From contig JAHBMJ010004475.1 in the NCBI GenBank assembly GCA_018398765.1, positions 54,132 to 80,078 on the forward strand: a stretch of 25,947 bases of DNA. Direction: 5' to 3'. The notes below the pieces were generated by a model, which was given only the letters and a program-made list of their open reading frames with translations, was not told the origin of the DNA and ran no database searches. Positions 22,017-25,947 of this stretch are shown here, piece by piece. The stretch is from Chromera velia (Eukaryota; Sar; Chromeraceae). The stretch's first letter is position 1; every line of letters begins with the position of its first letter. The translations under genes and the position numbers were made by a program.

Positions 22017-25000
22017 CAGATGTTGGCGACTATTAGTCCTGCTGAGAGCCAACTGAGCGAGACCGTCTCCACGCTGCGATTTGCACAATGTCAGCTTTTG
22101 CCTCTCTGCGCTCTTCGCATCTCTTGTCTATTGGATCTCTTCCGTACTATGACACATCAATTTGATATGACACTCTTCACTTCTGTGGGTACCCTGTGTA
22201 TCCTTACTGATGCATTCTGTGAGAGCAGCCGCTTTGGTGGTCTCCGTCTGCCACAAAAGCCATCCGCTGTGTCGATCTCATTTTCTGAGTTCTCATCCCG
22301 GGTCTGCGATTTCCATTAATATGTGGTTTTGAGTCGTTCAGACAGCCAAATGACATCTGTAAGTCGTTTCGTGTCTGCTTGTGAGATTTGTTTTTCTCAC
22401 TCTCCGCTCCCTTCCTGATTGTCTTTGTGCTTTTGTATAGCTCTGTGCTCCGAATCTCGAAAACCTCCCACGAAAAAAACGCGCTGATGGATCGGCCAAC
22501 AACCTTTTTTTGATTGACTGCAGCTGTAAAGAGCATCCGCACCAACGCCCGCGTCAACGTGGACAGGACGGGCGACCTTGTGAAGACTCTCAAGGGGGAA
22601 CTGCAGCAGCTCAAGGTCAGAAGACACGCCGGCCCTAGCTATGCTTTTGGTTTCATTTCATTTCTCTGTGATGATCCTCTCGAGCAGCACTGCGACTCTA
22701 TGGCCTTCAAAACCCGTGATGCTGATGTGCAAAACACACCGTGCCAGCAGTATTCACGTTCAGAGTGTCGAACAATTGGTCAACGCACCAGGTCTTCTTA
22801 TCTTCCCCCTTCTACATACGTCATTTATGTGTTTCTTGTTTTCCCTGCCTACTTGCAGTCGCAACTGAACAAACTTTCCATTACATCCACTGCCTCGGCC
22901 TTTGAATCTGCTCGTGTGCGGGGGCTGTTGAGTGAAGTGGAGGAGAAGGAGAGGTCAGTCGTTTACTTTCATCATACATACTTATGAAAGAATTCTGTAT
23001 GAAAGTAAAAACTGCTCGTGTGCGGGGGCTGTTGAGTGAAGTGGAGGAGAAGGAGAGGTCAGTCAGCGGTCTGGTCATAATTAAGAGCCACTGAATAAAT
23101 TGTGTCAAATGCACTTTTTCTTTCTATTTGTCCTTTTTCAGTTGCTCGTCTGAATTGATCCCATCAAGTGTTTTTTTTTTTGCCTTGCGAGATTTGCTCT
23201 GATTTCTTTTCGTCGGACGCGCCTCATGTGAGTGCATTCATGTGTGTCCAGCTGCGTACTTGTCTTTCCTCGGGGTTCCACACGAACTAGATGACTCTGT
23301 TGTCTTCGTCTTCTCCCTCCCTCCCCCTCCCTCCTCAGGCTCTCGAGGGAACTCGCGAAACAGTGGGAGGACAAGGTGAAGGAGAGCGAGGACATGCAGG
23401 AGAAGAGAAAGGTCAGACATCATGCACAAGTGCCAAGAAAGTTAAAAATGTCAGAGAAAACATAGAGGTTCAAGACATAAAAAAGGAGAGAGAATCACCG
23501 AGATGTCTGTCTGGCTTGATAGCCATCGATGTCTCTCTCGGAGACCTTCCTCTTGTGCGCCTGCACACCGCTGCGTCAGCGTTGGCACATACCACTCAGG
23601 CCGTTCCTAGCTGCTCTACAGGTGCACGCCCATGTGCTGAACTGGAGAGAGAACCTCTTTGCTGGTTGATGTCGGCATTCAAAGGTGCATGTTTTGCTTC
23701 GGTTTCTTTTCAGACGGAATTCACACATTGTGACGCCACCCTCGCTCTTCCAGGAGAGAATGGACGGGCGTACAGTGATTGTGTACTGACGTAATGAAGC
23801 ACGATGGCAACTCCGTGCTCTGCATGTGTGTGTTTTTGTATTTGTTTGAATGGATGCAGAAAGCCATCGAGTCGATGGGACTAGCGACTGGCGACGTGAC
23901 GTCACTCCTTCAGATAGGAGAGGACACCCCTTATCTTCTCAACATCTCAGGCACGATCGAAATTCGGCCCTTTCCTCCCTCAGCACGTGATTTTGGCTCA
24001 CAGTTAAATGCACTTATGACCCGGAAGACCTTCCTTATGCCAAAACTGTACCGAGGTTTTGTCACATGAATCCTCTCCATGATTTGATCGTGTCCAGCTC
24101 CCTTTCGCTCTATCCCCGCTATGCTCTGTTCGCATGAAAAAACAAGGGACTTCAAGAGGGGGCCAGAGGAGGGAGAGAGACACAGAGACCCATATTCGGT
24201 TTTCCTTCATAGTCTACCTTGTGTGTTGCTGCAGACGACCCCATGTTGACTGGCTGTGTGATGTATTTTCTTCGGAGGGACGAGGAGACTCTAGTGGGAA
24301 AGGCAGAGGAGGCCAATGTCCGCCTCCCTGGATCGGGCATTGAGGACACGCACTGCATTCTGGAGAACAGTGAAGACTCGGAACTGAAAGTGAGACTCGC
24401 ATGTCAGTTCATGTTGAAGTTGTTTTTTGCTTCTTCACCTCGTGCCACGCATTTGCCGATGCCAACTTTTCTGTCAGAAACTACCTAAACGTGGTTTTTG
24501 TAGCTCACTGTCTGCTCCAATTTGATCAATGTTGAAGGTGCATTGAGTCTCTCAAATGTCGTTTTGAAGCCTATTGGAAAGAGGGAAATTTTGCCTGGAG
24601 GGATGCCTGTCCTCCCTGCATCTCTCCAAGCTTTCGGTCTACCGAGGTCCTCCAATTTTGCTTAACCCCTCAGAGCCCTCCCTTTCCCCTTCCTTGACTT
24701 TCGTTCTCCCTTCTGTCCGTGTTCATTTCTCTCTTGCTATTCTCTCTTTGCAGCGCCCAGTGCCCGCGTGCTCGTCAATGGAAGCAGACTCGACGACGAG
24801 CGGCCTCTAAGGCACCACGATAGGTCGGTCTGCAACTGGCCGGGTCAAATACGAGTTCGTCTCATTTCTTTGTAGACAGGTGAATGCCTTGCGGAAAAAG
24901 CCTGACAGGGTTGACTCGGAGTCAAGCAAAGAATCGAAAAAAAGTAGTCGGCTGTGGAATGGAAATTCGAACAGCGATCATCAAACCTGCATATGGGCAC

Positions 25001-25562
25001 GGAAGCACACGAGTTTTTTTCAGCTACTTTTTTGGGGGGGCAGGGATGAGTGCCCGCGTGTCCCTGACGCGCACTGATTTCATAAGCTCTGTGGAGCAGG
25101 ATTCGCTGTAAACAACCTCTGAATTGTCATTTTTGCTGCTGAGTCGTCTGTTCCTGCAGGCTTGTGATCGGCCGCACGTTTGCTTTCCGGGTTGTTGTGC
25201 CGAAGACCGTGCGGAGTGCCGCGGCAGTGGCAGCAGCCGCAGGTAGGGGGAAGGGGTTTGACATTCCGACGCCTCGGGGATTGATGGACGTCTCTGTGCG
25301 GAGTGGGCGGGACCGGAGTGCGTCCTCCCGTTCGAGGCTGGATTCGGATGTGGTGGCAGAGACCTCAAGCGAGACGGGGGGGGAGAATGGGGACAAACCC
25401 GCGAGAGCCTCAAATGGCAGTAGTGCAGGCGGTGTTGGGGGTGTCTCGTTGGGGGCTTTTCCTGCTGGGATGGACGAGACTGAGGCGATGTGGATAGAGA
25501 ACGAGGCGGCGTTGAGGGAATTTGAGGATGAGGACGTGAGAAGATTCTTTCAAGAACTGCAG
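17043..25562 (+). CDS. Kinesin-3 family motor with FHA domain, 3' end outside window
   Basis: Microtubule motor; kinesin-3 proteins move vesicles and organelles or act in cilia. Twenty exons by hand: 17043-17139, 17463-17526, 17870-18022, 18336-18385, 18706-18971, 19426-19774, 20021-20116, 20435-20496, 20771-20806, 21060-21547, 21700-21757, 22020-22089, 22524-22615, 22859-22953, 23339-23411, 23860-23950, 24235-24389, 24504-24537, 24754-24823 and 25160-25562. The total is 2802 nt (934 codons), all in phase. Motor: IKVAVRVRPF at residues 9-18, P-loop GQTGSGKT (107-114), ELYNERIHDLL (219-229), switch I NRESSRSH (363-370), switch II DLAGSER (396-402), FINTSLSVLG (464-473), SKLTFLLKDSL, and neck TISPAESQLSETVSTLRFA. 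A short coiled coil follows, then TPYLLNISDDPML, which spaces exactly like animal KIF1, and an FHA domain at about 724-815 (LVGK, THCIL, VLVNGSRL, LVIGRTFAFRV). Large disordered inserts fill motor loops. Introns 5, 10 and 16 need GC donors. The frame reaches TAG at 25569-25571 if GTGGGT at 25563 is not a donor; continuation off the edge is likelier. Confidence 0.93.
18103..18202. repeat. Compound repeat in kinesin intron 3: CCCTCT, poly(C), GT
   Basis: A (CTCCCT)n tract runs into poly(C) at 18139-18163 (with an N at 18154) and then a GT-rich tract at 18165-18202. All lie inside intron 3 (18023-18335). Confidence 0.9.
18386..18503 (+). repeat. (GTCA/GGCA)n array starting at the donor of kinesin intron 4
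   Basis: Exon 4 ends AAAAG at 18385 and the next bases are GTCA repeated, grading into GGCA and mixed units for over 100 bp. The splice donor GTCAGT is itself the first repeat unit. Confidence 0.92.
19848..19869. repeat. (GGCA)n array in kinesin intron 6
   Basis: Five consecutive GCAG/GGCA units lie within intron 6 (19775-20020), which itself opens GTCAGGCAGACAG. Confidence 0.85.
21987..22019 (+). repeat. (TGAT)n array abutting the acceptor of kinesin intron 11
   Basis: Eight TGAT-type units run directly into TTGCAG, the acceptor before exon 12 (22020, ATGTTGGCG). The unit resembles a branch-point core, so candidate branch adenines are repeated every 4 bp. Confidence 0.88.
22908..22960 (+). 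repeat. Original copy of a 53-bp exon/donor duplication (kinesin exon 14)
   Basis: The 3' part of exon 14 plus the first seven intron bases (CTGCTCGTGTGCGG to GAGAGGTCAGTC) is present again, identical, at 23012-23064. Confidence 0.93.
23012..23064 (+). repeat. Second copy of the 53-bp exon/donor duplication, inside intron 14
   Basis: This is an identical copy of 22908-22960, displaced by 104 bp. The spacer contains TTTACTTTCAT (22962-22972) and its inverted partner ATGAAAGTAAA (22999-23009). The copy cannot extend exon 14 by simple read-through, because the frame after the first donor meets TGA at 22985-22987. Confidence 0.9.
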
Positions 25563-25803
25563 GTGGGTTAGTTGAGGCGGGACCCTCTCTGGAGAGGGGG
25601 GGGCTTCAGGGGAACAGTTTGGAAAGACAAATGATTTGTGCGGCATTACTCAATCTATTTGAAAATGGGGATGTATGTGCGTAAGTTCTGTCTGAATTCC
25701 TTTTGAATTTATGTGGGAGGAAAATTGTTTTTTGATCCGTGCTTCTCTCAACTAATGATATTGGGGTCGATCATGCATCTCCGTCTCTGTCTCTGTCTTT
25801 GTC

Positions 25804-25898
<95 letters not shown>

Positions 25899-25947
25899 GT
25901 CTGTCTGTCTGTCTGAACATATAGTCTGTCTGTCTGTCTGTCTACAA
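25563..25947 (+). other. Probable kinesin intron with long (GTCT)n array
   Basis: GTGGGT follows a CAG codon boundary at 25562 and fits a donor. From about 25781 to 25943 the sequence is almost pure GTCT with regular GTCTCT interruptions, so a phased higher-order unit is visible. No acceptor or exon is seen before the edge. Confidence 0.6.

Noticed and set aside
23291-23794. Plus-strand open frame of 167 codons overlapping kinesin exon 15 and the following intron.
   Set aside because: It is in a different frame from the LSRELAKQWEDK exon, and no kinesin-3 content follows.

Overview
The window is nuclear DNA from an intron-rich protist. I infer a chromerid alga (Chromera-like alveolate). The sequence shows a fatty-acid activating enzyme of the plastid AAE15/AAE16 type whose N-terminus looks like a signal peptide, as expected for a complex plastid. 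It also shows a kinesin-3 motor with an FHA domain, very short phased exons, about 50% GC, and a background crowded with tetranucleotide repeats and TGCATGCA palindromes (a motif known from apicomplexan AP2 factors). A dinoflagellate relative or another complex alga is not excluded. No species-level claim can be made without a search.

Layout, left to right. (1) Minus strand, 461-2528: the 5' part of an acyl-ACP/acyl-CoA synthetase gene, four phase-consistent exons, continuing off the left edge. (2) 2529-3671: divergent intergenic region with a 10-bp inverted repeat. (3) Plus strand, 3672-7444: a four-exon gene for a 956-residue, mostly low-complexity protein around one ordered helical module of unknown function. 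(4) 7445-16985: about 9.5 kb with no convincing long exon. It holds simple repeats and a tentative minus-strand gene of small exons (7574-14708), which would make the strands alternate -,+,-,+. It also holds one unexplained open frame (15251-15709) and an AT-rich island (about 15700-16450) with GC hairpins and T-tracts on its right side. (5) Plus strand, 17043-25562: a kinesin-3 gene reconstructed as 20 exons totalling 2802 nt (934 codons). It covers the motor domain, neck/coiled coil and FHA domain, and continues off the right edge. (6) 25563-25947: probable intron with a GTCT array.

I derived the exons by hand from family conservation, splice dinucleotides and reading-frame phase. Every junction in the kinesin, the synthetase and the unknown plus-strand gene keeps phase.

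The most interesting signals concern splicing. Three kinesin introns need a GC donor. About half of all donors have C at intron position +3 (GTCAG or GTCGG). Several donors are the first unit of a tetranucleotide array made of donor-like words. One exon 3' half, donor included, is duplicated inside the following intron. No operon, CRISPR array, tRNA or rRNA gene was found. The genes share no obvious pathway.
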